Shown one piece after another: positions 24,812 to 36,325 of a stretch of 64,000 bases of DNA (the stretch's first letter is position 1; the number at the start of each line of letters is the position of its first letter). The notes under the pieces were generated by a model. That model ran no database searches. It saw only the letters and a program-made list of their open reading frames with translations, and was not told where the DNA came from. Both the position numbers and the translations under genes were made by a program. The stretch spans positions 1,185,501 through 1,249,500 of the forward strand of contig OZ005602.1 in the NCBI GenBank assembly GCA_963930655.1, given 5' to 3'. The DNA is from Myrica gale (lineage: Eukaryota > Streptophyta > Magnoliopsida > Fagales > Myricaceae).

Positions 24812-27800
24812 CTAGACTCCGTCGAGCAATCCATCTACTTGTCCTTGCCTCTCAGTTGCCAGCTCCTCGCCGTCATCATGGTTGATGCTCTTGTACCACT
24901 TTGCACAAAACAAGTAGATCACAAAGTCAAAAGCACATAACACTGCAATCATGAAGTAGAACCTATCTATGTGGCCTGTGTTCAAGTTATCCGGGATCCA
25001 GCCGGGGTTGTTGCCTCTAGCTGTAATCCCCATGACCATGCTAACCAGCAGGCTACTAACATAATTTCCGAGAGAAATCGAAGCCATGCAAAGCGAGCTT
25101 CCGAAGTTTTTATACCGTCCGGGGCTTGCCCATTAAAGAACTCCAACTGACCCACATACATAAAGACTTCCGAAGCCCCAACAAGAACATACTGTGGAAT
25201 TTGCCAGCATATGCTTAAGGAGCTAGCCTTCTGACAGGGCACAACATGTCTGAGTCTCTTCATCTCAGTGGCACCGGCTGCAAGCATTGCTAACATTCCA
25301 ATAATTAGGCCGATGCCCATTCGTTGAAGCTCAGTTAACCCCTTGGGATTACCACTAAGTCTCCCAGCAAGGGGTACGAGAACTTGGCCATAAATTCCAG
25401 TGAAAATAAGGACACTGCAGATGTCAAAGGCAGAGATGCTAGCAGCTGGAAGGTGAAAGTTCCCAATCTTGGTGTTCATCACATCACCTTGCTCTACGAA
25501 GAGAGAAGCCATTTGCGTGAAGACGATTGAGTAGATTATAGTGCATAGCCAAATGGGTAACATCTTTAGAACACACTTGGCTTCTTCGACTTGAGTCACA
25601 GTGCAAAGCCTCCACAGACTTTTTGAGCCACAAAGATCAGTCTCTGTGATTGTTGCTGCCTTGTCTAAGAATCTGAAGAATTTTAAAGAACATACAAGTA
25701 TTAATGATCCAAACAAAATAAGTAAACTATCATTTCATCAATTTCTAGCAATTAAAAGCAACCAAAATGTTATTTATAAAGAAATGAGTTCTAGAGGGGA
25801 AAAAAGTCTTTAGCACTTACCCAAACTCTTCGCTATGATGAATCTTCCTACTCCCCTTAATTGCAGATTCTTGTCCTTGCAGTTCGTACAGGTCATCAGG
25901 CTTGGCTGGTGCAATGTCCCATTTCTTAGTGGCAGCGACAAACACCTGAGCAACACGTGGTAAAGGGTTGCCACATGGCTTTACTTGCCGGTATCCAGGC
26001 GTCCCCATAAGAAATGATAACAGGGCAATAATAGCAGAACCTAAGGATACCAAAAACCCGAGTGTCCATTTCCCAGTGTCCTCGTAGTAGACCAAAATAG
26101 TGTTTGAGAAAAGAGATCCTGCATTGAGTGCAAAGTAAAAATAGGCAAAGAAGCCAACTTTCGATCCGCTTTCTTTGGGGTTTGCGGCATCAAATTGGTC
26201 TGCTCCCAACGTGGCTAGAGTTGGCTGGTGCCCACCATATCCAAAGGCTACTAGATATATGGATAAGTAAAAAATGGCTACGCCAACTGAGGAAGTGGGT
26301 ATGCAATCTCTCTCTCCATTACCACACCCCGCTGGTTTGATAAGGAAAAGCCAAGACGTGAGCGACAATAGCCCCAAACCCTATTAGTAAGCAAATAAAT
26401 TTGTTAGCAAGCTAAGAAGATGTGTTAAAGCAAGTAACAGCAGATCAAAAGAGCTAATATGTATTACCACTACAAGAATGATCTGAAAGACTGCGCAGGT
26501 CAGGTAACGGCCCCAGTAGGAATCGCTGAGGAATGCCCCAACCAGGGAGAACAAATAAACAGTTCCAGTCCATTTGCTAACACTATTGGCAGCAATGGCA
26601 CTTTCTTGACCAAGAACTCTAGTTAGGAACAAAACCAAGTTCACGGCAACGCCAAAGAAAGCTAACGTTGCTAATCCTTGATTTGCTGTACCATATTAAT
26701 GGAGAAACGTCAACGCCACATTACGAATTCTAAAAAGTTTTTTTTTTTGGGGTGGGGGGGGGGGGGAGGGATCGGGGTGAGAGAGATTTTGTATTAAAGA
26801 AACAAAAATAATATGTAATTAAGGAGTAGAAAGCACATCATTGGTTCATTCGCACCTAGTAAGATGCTTGTGTATTTCCACCCTCCTGTGCCCTTTCTAA
26901 CAAGGGAATCCTTGCTTAAAGGAGTGATATCCATCTGTTCAATCTTATTGCCCTTTTTGGTCACGGATTTTTCATCTCCAAAGCTCCCATATACATCTTT
27001 CACCTGTTAGGAATGAAATGATCATAAATCATGTGAGATTAAACGTCTTGATCATGAGATATCATTGAGAAATAGGCCAGAGTCCGGCCGTGTTATCAAA
27101 AAACTTACTGTGACTATTTCTATGCTTTGGAATGAGTTATTGATTGTTGAAAATTCAGAAGTTGAGAGTATAAAAGTATGATATATATAATCGGTAAATT
27201 TCACCAAGTAGCTTAATTAGGACAGCTTTGATGCTAGAAAGAGTCATAATAACTAATATAATAAAGTCATGCATACACTGACTGTGCACAGATAGATTTA
27301 ACTTAATTTAAATAGAGGATAAACTTTAGAGAGTTGGCGTGAGATTTATCATCTCAACTTTTATTTAATTTAATTTCGATATGATCTCTGTAAAAAATCG
27401 AATCTAAAACAGTGCGCATTAATGTATATGGACAAGTCTAGCTTCACCAATTCTACGAGATAATCCAGTGACGGTACAGTACCCTAGGAATATCATTTGA
27501 AGTAAAAAAAAAGTTCTTCATGAGTACGTTAGACAAATAGTACCTAACAATGTCATTCAACTTGCACTGTCACTGCATATAATAGCAAATTGGTGATAAA
27601 TGGGCAACGGAAAAGACCCCTTTTTTTCTCTCATAATGTTCTTTCTTGTCATGGATCTCACATCACATCATATATATAAAGATACAAAACTGATCAATAG
27701 TTAAATCATGGGCCACCATGCTCTTTATTTTTTTTTCCTAATCGATCATAGGGCCACATGCATGCTCGATCGTTAGGTGATGTTTACAGCACCCTCTCGG

Positions 27801-27989
27801 TCGCTAATGACACCAAAGTGGACACGTGATGTGGGCCTGAGCTGCCAGCTCAAACCATGACGTTTTATAAATCTATCTGATCTCCTTCATGGGAAGTGTA
27901 TTTTCTATTTCAGAGATTTTTAACTGGATTTAGTAGCTAGTTTTTTATACCTTTTCTGAGGTTTCATTGGACAAGTTGAGCGAACCCAT
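24812..27989 (-). pseudogene. NPF7-type NRT1/PTR transporter with a one-base frameshift
   Basis: Membrane transporter of the NRT1/PTR family, clade NPF7 (NPF7.1-7.3; NRT1.5/NRT1.8 relatives move nitrate or potassium into or out of xylem). Exons on the minus strand: 27989-27951 (MGSLNLSNETSEK), 27003-26856, 26685-26468, 26380-25821, 25672-24812. Clade signatures: NQGLATLAFFGVAVNLVLF in helix 1, SKWTGTVYLFSLVGAFLSDS, LGADQFD, WRLCTVTQVEEAKCVLKMLP, GASEVFMYVGQLEFFNGQAPDG. As in NPF7.3, the ExxER proton-coupling motif of helix 1 is absent. Exon 5 is one base short. At the A5 run 25107-25111 the frame leaves GIK and stops at 24982, giving about 551 residues and losing the last two helices. Restoring one base would give about 608 residues, normal for NPF7. 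It may be a real null allele or a homopolymer error, so the pseudogene label is provisional. Confidence 0.85.
26738..26770. repeat. T11-G-rich homopolymer block in an NPF intron
   Basis: Eleven T, then G4, T, G13, A, G3, inside the second NPF intron. It has the same T-run-then-G-run form as 22210-22237. Confidence 0.85.
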
Positions 27990-28378
27990 AGCAGCCTTTC
28001 AGTGTTGTTCCTTCTGTAACATATCAAGAAATAATTAGAGATAGAGAGGTACCACAAAAACCAGTAATGACTAGCTAAACAAATTAGAAATATAGGGGTG
28101 AAAAATAATCAACCGTACCCAATCAAGTTGAAATTATTTAACCTTTAACAGCTAGGGGAGAAGACATATGATAGTATATATATAGCAGCTCATGATGTTT
28201 TCAACCCAATATAACTTACAAAAATCTAATGCATGTCATTAAGGGAATCTACCTGAGATCACTTAGAAGAGGTAAATACTTGTATGATGAAGAAGGAGAA
28301 GAGGAGGAGAAGAAGCCACACGAGGTGTAGGAGAAAATGCTAAGGAGAGGAGTACTGAGTTAAGTGAGGGTGGTGAAA

Positions 28379-28398
28379 GGGTTCAATATATAGGAGAT
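28379..28398 (-). promoter_or_regulatory. Candidate TATA region of the NPF gene
   Basis: On the minus strand a TATATATTG word lies near 28385-28395, about 400 bases upstream of the first NPF ATG. Position is plausible for a promoter if the leader is long or contains an intron. Inference only. Confidence 0.3.
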
Positions 28399-31300
28399 GA
28401 GAAGTGGGATTGTATAGATGGGAGGAAATTATGTCATTTTCAAGTGACTATATCATTGACGCTGATCACCAAAGTTTTTCTCTTTATTCAAAGGGGGGAA
28501 AATATAGAGAGAACTTATTATTAGTGGAATAAGGAGAAGGAAAGGTTAGTTTGGAAGAGCATGTGCCACAAATTTGGTTATTAATTTCTTCCATGAAATT
28601 TTTGCTAGTGGGGTTTTGTTTCCAAGTGACAATGACTTCTTTGTGTGTTTCTCTATTGTCCATATTTCTGGTGTTCACTTATATATATATATATATATTG
28701 ATCATAATTACTAGTCCTCAGCTCTATTTTTAGATTTTCTTGGTAAATAATGATCCTATTTGTGAACAACAACTAATTTTGTCAATAAGCATAAGGAACA
28801 ATTACTGAATAGTGTTTTTAGGTACGTCCAAGTCAAAGTCCTTATCCAATTATTTCAACATTTATAACTATAGTGCTTAGTATATAGTCATGACCTAACT
28901 CTTTTTCAAATGCTTAACTAGTAGCCAATACTAATTCTTTCTAATTGTGTTCTAATTAGTTTTAATTTGGTTTTAATTAATTGAACGTGATTGTTTATGC
29001 AAATATATATATATATATATAGCTCTTCTGGAGAACTCTATGGACTCTTCGAGTCCCTGGCATGGTTTGAAGTGCTGTTACGATGATGAATATAATTAAG
29101 AAGCCAAAAAAGAGAAATTAATATAAAAGCGTAGGTGAACCGGCCTTTAATTACCACGCTCTTTATAAAAATGAATGAGACAAACCAAAGCCTACATCAG
29201 GGAAAGTTTATTAATCATTTGGATAAGGTTTATAACAAAGAAAGTCTAGATAATCGAAAGGATAAGAATTGAAAATTGTGTAAATTGAGCTAAATCCGTT
29301 CGTGGAAGCATCAATGTGTTAATATGGGAAAACCCAAAGGATTATTCAGATCGAAGCTTATTGTTCAGAAATTATTGAAGGCTACATGTAACATTAATTT
29401 TGCTTAATAACTCTTGAACTTTTACAAGACAACACGTAATTCAAATTATACTCAAAGCACAAAACCGATATGGTGGAAAAAAGAAGTTAAAGACATTTTT
29501 AGACTTTGAGTTTTCCACCCTTTAAAAAAAAAAGTATCCCGGTTTCAATTTAGTTACCCATAGTTCTTAGATTTTTATAATTTTATTAATACGGTCCTTC
29601 TGTTAGTCTCAAGTCGTTTCAAGTACAGTATTTCTACACGTAAGATCCAGAATGAAACACACATTATAATCTAATTGGATAAGTGTACCCGTGTCGAAAC
29701 ATAATCGGTGACGAGGTATATCATGACTCTTAGATGATTGGCGTTAAAACTAAGGCAAGAATTTGTTTGACAAAATAGAAAAAATTCAGGGACAAAAAAG
29801 GCAGGTCTTTAACCCAAAAAAAAAACACGGAAAAGAACTTGCAGTCTTTTGTTTTTTCTGACAAGTGTATGAATCATCATTTAGAAAAACGTGAAGGAAG
29901 AGACTTCTCCTCAATTCTCTCATTCGTAGCTACTACGGAGTGTCTCGAATTAATGAAGACATGGCTTCACTTGGCTCTAGGACCTGCATTCACAGTCTAC
30001 TGATCATTTATATATGCTTCGAAGACAATAAGTCATATGGTCCTTTCCAATAATTTGATATGGACAGTTTATTGCTTTGCCCTATCTGATAAGTCATGGC
30101 AAATATTCCAATTAATCCAGAGAACAACAGCCTAGCTCTAACGCAAAGGAAAAGTTCAAGCATATATAGGACATCAAATTAACTCGATAGGGATATATAT
30201 ATACTGGATGCGTATTGCGGTTCAATGAATAATCCCATACATTTGAGAAAACCTCATAGATTGCTCAAAACAAGTTCGATTAAGCTTTCTAGTCAATCGA
30301 AAAATAAAAGATCAAAAGATAAGACATAATAAGACGAGAACGTGTAATTAGGAATTATATAAAAAATCCTGATCGCAACCCTTTTGCAGAACCTAGTCAC
30401 CGCCAAAGTAATTTCTTCCGGGATCGTACCAAATTCCAGTGACGGCGAAGAACCCGTATTAACAACCACACTCGGCAACACAGCCCTTGAAATAACTCGT
30501 CTTGCTGGCAAACAGGAAAACCCATTCAACTCTTTTGTCATTTATGGTGGACAAGGAAACCAAACTTCACCAAGCCAAGTCCCTAATCAAGTTCCAAACG
30601 CGATCAGAACAATGCCTTTGTAAACACTTATCTCACTTTCCAACAAAGACCCCCCAAAAGCTAATGCAGCTCAGGTATAAACCTCTAATGGCTTAGAAAG
30701 CTCCAATAGATAGAAGAGGGAAAGAGAGAGCAAATATATGCATGTCACACACTCGCAGTATAACTATAAGACGTGTACGTATGACTGAAGTTTGATCTCT
30801 GACATACTGCTCAGTCAGAGTAGCCGTTCTGCTCCATAACTAAATGCTAATTCGGCGCTCCTTCTCTTTCTCAACCTCATCCTCCAAACCAGGTAGTCAG
30901 GTACAAGTACCACGAATCTCGATTTTTTTTTTGAAAAAGTTGCACAAGAAAATGTGAAATTTGAAAAAGCATCGTGGTGCCCAAGTGATATTAACGAAGT
31001 TAATTTACAACTTTGCTTTGAATCAGACATTTGTTGAGGGGTAATTAAGAAACACAATCTAACGTTTTCAATAGCTTGAAGTGCCATTTGGTCTGGTCTA
31101 ACAAAATATGTTCTCTCTGAATCAATCATTGATTAATTACTTTGTCAGTTCCTATAGTTTTGAGGAATCTCAAACTAGATCCCTAGGGTATTATATATTT
31201 ACCTTCTTTACTACGTACGTACATGCATCACAACTAATAATAGATCTATGTGGCGGATCAGATAGATATATATCATCCTTTTTGCTCAAAAAATTTGAAT

Positions 31301-33958
31301 GGTAAGTAAATGAAAAAAATAAAACAATGAGTTAAAAATAAAAAATATGATAAAAATTATATATAAAATAACAAAAAAACTGCAGCTAGTTTCAGGGAGG
31401 GAGTGGGGGTCCCTCCACCACTTGCCAAACCCTCCTCCTCCACCCTTACCGATGGAAGTGGGTCGGGGTGGTGGGGCGTCCCCCTCCGGTCACTAGTGAG
31501 AGGTTGCAAGGGGACGCAACACCTTCTCAGGCCAGCGGCACAATTCAACACAATTTAGGTCACTTGGTGGGGCAAATCCACCACCGATTGCCACCCACAC
31601 TAGGTCATAGGGAAAGGCCCTCTCCCCTCTCCCGTACGTGCGGGCCGGGAGGCTGTGCTTGAAGAAACCGTCACTCTAGAGTAGGTTTCAAGTAGCCGGC
31701 GATCGATTCCTCCACTTTTTTGTCTATAGATTTTCATGTTTAATTATATTTTGAATCCTTTTTTAATGTGTTAGGTATTTTATTAATTTCACAAAAAATG
31801 CGTCTAAAAGCTAGTTATCGTTATAGTAATGTGTTAGTGATTTATGGCAAGTGATGTGGCTTCAATCAAGCCATCAATATATTTTTCATTGTAAAGAAAA
31901 AAAAAAGAACTAAAATAATAAGGGAGATTAATCTTAAGGACCAGTTAAAATTTCTTTAGGGACAAGTTTAAGATGTTATCAAACTACAGAACGTCCTACA
32001 AAATAATTAAGCCTTTAATCATATACTAGATTTTTTTTTTCACTTTTGCTCAGCCTGTAGAACTTTTCGGTACCGTTTGTTAAGCAAAATTAGATGAAAC
32101 CCATATACTGCAGTACTAGGTATGCTTTTCTCGTATCATGCAATAAAAAAAAAGAATTGAACAAAAATATTTGGTATTCAAAAGCCTTTTCTTCATGTGT
32201 ACAATTTCGTGGAGGTATAAACGGATATCATGACCATTTACCATTTAATTGGTTGCCTTGAAAATCCCAAAATTTTCTTTTTTTCCAAAGGATTAAAGTC
32301 TAGCCCGATAAAGAGGCCAGGGAGGAGAAGATCTCAATGAATTAACAAGAGATCATGGATTCATCACGCTACCTAATAGTACTTAATCTTTAGATCTTCG
32401 AATCTGATCTCAATGGGTCAAACGAAACGAAACAACAAAAGAAAACCGATATAATTGCCGAAGATCGTGATCCATGGACCATGGTATTAATGATCCCCAT
32501 AGGCAAAAGAAAGAGAATTACAAATAGAAATCAGTGTATAATTTCTTTCCGGTAATTTCTAGAAAGGAAATATTAACCTCATCTAATTAGTTATACTCTC
32601 ATGTCTTGTCAAATCATGTAATGTTAAATAATTAGTACAGACCAAAAATTACCATGTTTATTTTGGGAATTACTGGATGCAGGCCGCCAAAAGCCCAGAG
32701 ACCCATTAAGCAGTAGACCAAAGATATGAATGATTTTGGAGGAAACATGAATTTTCTGGTTTCTTTAATTATATATATACGATATTGATGATTTTGGGCA
32801 ACCCAGCTGTAAGCGACGGGGCAAACGTACGTATATGGAAGAGAACCTTCTACTGCTATGACCTGGTACGATGTTGTGAAGAACAATCTGATGACAGGCT
32901 GGCTAGGTCAACGACAATAGTGAAACTACACAGACACACGAGCGAGTTGTACCGACAGGGAGAGATTGATAAGGCCTTGGAGTACTTTTACTTTAGTTAA
33001 GAAGTTAAATCCACAGAGAAACTTGCGCCGATAATAACTCCATTGACCAAATTTATGTATTACCCAGGTTCGTTAAACCATTGAATTTGATCAAAAAACT
33101 TTGTATTAGTGTTAGTATTTTACTAACAAAATTTCAAAATAATAAGAAAAAAATACAGTAAAAGTACTGTAACAGGTTTCTTCACCTTATATGAAATATT
33201 GTCAGAGTAAGCTGAGATTTCTTTTCTTTTTTTGCTTCCCCATGTTGAATGCGCTTTGGAGTATTAATTAATATATGTATCTTATAGTCAGATTTTATAG
33301 TAGGACAAATGGCTATTGATTCTGTATTTGGAAGGTAATTAATATTTTGTGGGTCAACATTGTTTAGGGCTCTTGGCGCCCCACGTACAAAGACTCACTA
33401 GCCAAGAAAGGGATCATTCAGTTGAGTTCAGTTTTAAGTTCACCAATAGGGGATTCTTGTAGACTGGGGAGGAACAAAAGAATTAGCATATAATATACCT
33501 GAAGTGCATGAAGTTAACGAAACGCCAAACAAATAGGTTACTTGGTTCTGAAGAACTTGATAATTAAACGTTTGCCTATATTAAGACAAATCCACTTCAT
33601 GATAGTTACCAACTATTTTGTGTAGTTTTTCTCCGTTTTCTCGATCTAGAATGATTTGGTCTTTAACATGGTTGTTATACCTGAGTTAGTTTAGTTTTTC
33701 AAATTTTCCACCTTCCAAATACAAAAACTACCATTTTCATTCAACAGAATAATTCTAATTGCCAGATTTCCTCCCTTAATCTCTCCCAAAATACTGTAAT
33801 TTGGTCCTGTGTTCAAATCCTTCTGTCTTATACCCTTTTCTTCAAAATCCCACCTTGCTTCTTTGACCGCTACCTTCTGGCCTTTTCTTTGCTCTCAATA
33901 AATCTATCCTTGTTTTTTTGTCTTTCCCATCGTTTATTATACTGTTTGTTGATTGGCA
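28399..33958. other. Long intergenic region between NPF and the RAV-like gene
   Basis: Contains (TA)n runs at 28679-28700 and 29004-29021 and a repeat-like stretch 29500-29830. A GC-rich island at 31380-31700 stands out from the AT-rich surroundings. At 30384-30623 the sequence is open on both strands, but neither translation resembles a family I know. The last 170 bases are likely the RAV-like 5' leader. No gene is supported. Confidence 0.45.
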
Positions 33959-35059
33959 ATGGAAGAAGATGCCTCAAGCATGGTATCAAGTGTCAAAATG
34001 AATGGGCCTTCTGAAACTTCAGATTCAAACAACACTCATTACATGTTACAGGCATGCTGCAAGCGAACGAGACATGACAACAACCCCTCCTTAGCCAAAT
34101 TCAAAGGAGTCGTGCCTCAGCAAAATGGACATTGGGGTGCACAGATATATGCCAATCACCAGAGGATTTGGCTTGGGACGTTCAAATCCGAAAAGGAAGC
34201 TGCTATGGCTTATGACAGCGCTGCAATCAAGCTTCGCAGTGGAGATTCGCATAGAAACTTTCCTTGGACCGACCGGACTGCTCAAGAGCCTAACTTCCAA
34301 AACCATTATAGCACAGAAGCTGTGTTAAACATGATTAGGGATGGTTCCTATCCGTCAAAGTTTGCTGCTTTTCTTCGTACGCAATCTAAAAGCAATGAAC
34401 TCGGAATAAATCTCAAGCAAAAAAGGGTAGTGCGTGGTGATGGACAATTTTCATGCAGTCAACTTTTTCAAAAGGAACTAACGCCAAGCGATGTCGGTAA
34501 GCTTAATAGGCTTGTGATTCCAAAGAAATACGCTGTCAGGTACTTCCCTTACATTTGCGAAAATATGGAAACTGCTGAGAATAATATTGTTGGGGGTCAC
34601 GGGGTAGATGACATTGAGCTAGTGTTCTATGACAAGCTAATGAAGTCTTGGAAATTTCGATATTGTTATTGGAGGAGTAGCCAAAGTTTTGTATTCACAA
34701 GAGGTTGGAACAAATTCGTGAAGGAAAAGAAATTGAAGGCTAACGATATCATCACATTTTTTACATGTGAAAGTGCTGAAAAGGCAAAAGAGGGCGAAAC
34801 ATTTTGCTTAATAGACGTGGTACATAATGGGGGAGAGAGCAAGAATTGCTCGATGGAGGGGATGAATGAGACACAGGTGGAATTAGAGTTGAATTTGGGG
34901 AAAAATGTTGGCTACAAAATAGATCATCATGATGAGGATGAGAAGGAAGAAGAGATCGAGTTATTGAGTGGACTTGCTAGAGCACACCACTTGGATGAAA
35001 AAGGTATTAGGCTCTTTGGTGTTCACATCAACTCACAGGGAGCTGATTGTTCATTTTAA
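33959..35059 (+). CDS. AP2/ERF and B3 domain transcription factor (RAV-like)
   Basis: Intronless gene of 366 residues, closest in layout to the Arabidopsis At1g50680/At1g51120 RAV-like pair. The single AP2 domain (about 47-102) begins KFKGVVPQQNGHWGAQIY and ends RSGDSHRNFP. The B3 DNA-binding domain (about 168-272) begins FQKELTPSDVGKLNRLVIPKK and contains WKFRYCYW and FTRGWNKFVKEKKL. Near the C-terminus RLFGV (351-355) is the known R/KLFGV repression motif, so it is probably a repressor. RAV proteins bind a bipartite CAACA/CACCTG site through the two domains. The ATG at 33959 is chosen because the frame upstream has no other ATG. The flanks on both sides are gene-free. Confidence 0.95.
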   Translation: MEEDASSMVSSVKMNGPSETSDSNNTHYMLQACCKRTRHDNNPSLAKFKGVVPQQNGHWGAQIYANHQRIWLGTFKSEKEAAMAYDSAAIKLRSGDSHRNFPWTDRTAQEPNFQNHYSTEAVLNMIRDGSYPSKFAAFLRTQSKSNELGINLKQKRVVRGDGQFSCSQLFQKELTPSDVGKLNRLVIPKKYAVRYFPYICENMETAENNIVGGHGVDDIELVFYDKLMKSWKFRYCYWRSSQSFVFTRGWNKFVKEKKLKANDIITFFTCESAEKAKEGETFCLIDVVHNGGESKNCSMEGMNETQVELELNLGKNVGYKIDHHDEDEKEEEIELLSGLARAHHLDEKGIRLFGVHINSQGADCSF

Positions 35060-36165
35060 AGGGGTTAATTTATTTCTCCTCTTAGAATTTTCACTCAAAG
35101 AAGCTCGTGGAGCCTGCTTATCAAATGTATGGGGCTGCACCAATTGGAGCTTTTATTTCTTAGGTCCATTCATTGGGTATGTGGAAAATGACTTCTGTGA
35201 AATTGTAATCATGTTCTGCAAAATAATCCAAATTTTTTGCTTTCATTCTGCAATTTAAAAGGAAGATGTTCTTAATTTGTCTTGTCTTGCTACATGAGCT
35301 AGGGCTGTATACACATATATAGAGTTCAGAAAGAATATTGTTATTTAGCAACATTAATTAGCGATTTCTTTTGTTATTGAACACATTCTGCAATCATGTT
35401 ACACATTGGTTAATGCTCTTTGATCTGAGATGTCCCATCATGTGAATTTCGTAATTCTTCATCATGCAAATACTTCCAAGACATCTTATGCATTGCAAGG
35501 TAGACATTGAATTTTTTTTCCTCTGAACCAGAAGGTTAGGTTTGAAACCAGCCCCCCCTTTTTCAAATGCCCCTTAATTAGCAACCCCAATTACTGAGAT
35601 TTCCTGCAATTATAGCTATATATACCTCTTTCCTAGACTATTATAACAAAATCTTATAATTTTCCCTTGCCAAACACTGTCAGAGACTAAAATTTGTAGA
35701 ATTCCAAACAGCTCTAAAACTGTAGAAAGTCTTGAGTACATTAAAGGTTCCAATACTTCTTATTTTCTCTGTCTCTTTTTTTGCTTTTTTCATTCATGGG
35801 AAGGGTTCAAATGAAAGAAAAGCTCTCTATCTTAGAAACAATTCATATGAATTTTATTATTGTTATGATTCTAATCATCCACTCACTTGAACGAGAGACA
35901 TGTTTCTTGGTCTTTGTTAAAGTATGGCTTTAAAATAGAGCAAATTTTGTGGAAGAGATAGTAAGGAAAAGATATGGAAGAAGACACTTTGATTTTTCAA
36001 ACTTCGCTTTTTGACTTGTATTGACTTGCTCAAAATGATACAACTTCATCCTTTTATATAGGTTTACAAATTAAATCCTAGCAGTACATTTCATCTAAAA
36101 TATCTAGATATTTTTTGTAACACTTTCTAGAAAATGTATTTTTGCTTAACGCTAAGATATTTTCA
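35060..36165. other. 3' flank of the RAV-like gene and intergenic DNA
   Basis: First about 250 bases are likely 3'UTR. The rest is AT-rich; 35920-36165 leads into the minisatellite and contains TTTTATATAGG, which could be a worn retrotransposon LTR, but no ends were found. Confidence 0.4.
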
Positions 36166-36325
36166 TAGAGCTTTCTAGAAAGTGATTGTTCTTCCCTAAT
36201 CTATAGATTTATAAAACTCTCTAGAGAAGTGATTGTTCTTCATTTATCTAGAGATTCATAGAGCTTTCTGAAAAAGTAATTGTTCTTCCTTTCTCTAGAG
36301 ATTTATAGAACTCTCTGGAAAAGTT
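36166..36325. repeat. 47-bp tandem repeat (minisatellite), about 3.4 units
   Basis: Units start at 36166, 36212, 36259 and 36306. Each has TAGAnCTnTCT, then GAAnnGTnATTGTTCTTC, then CTAnAGATT. Copies differ by about 10-15 percent, so the array is not recent. The CTAGAGA/TCTAGAA words make each unit partly self-complementary. Confidence 0.85.
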
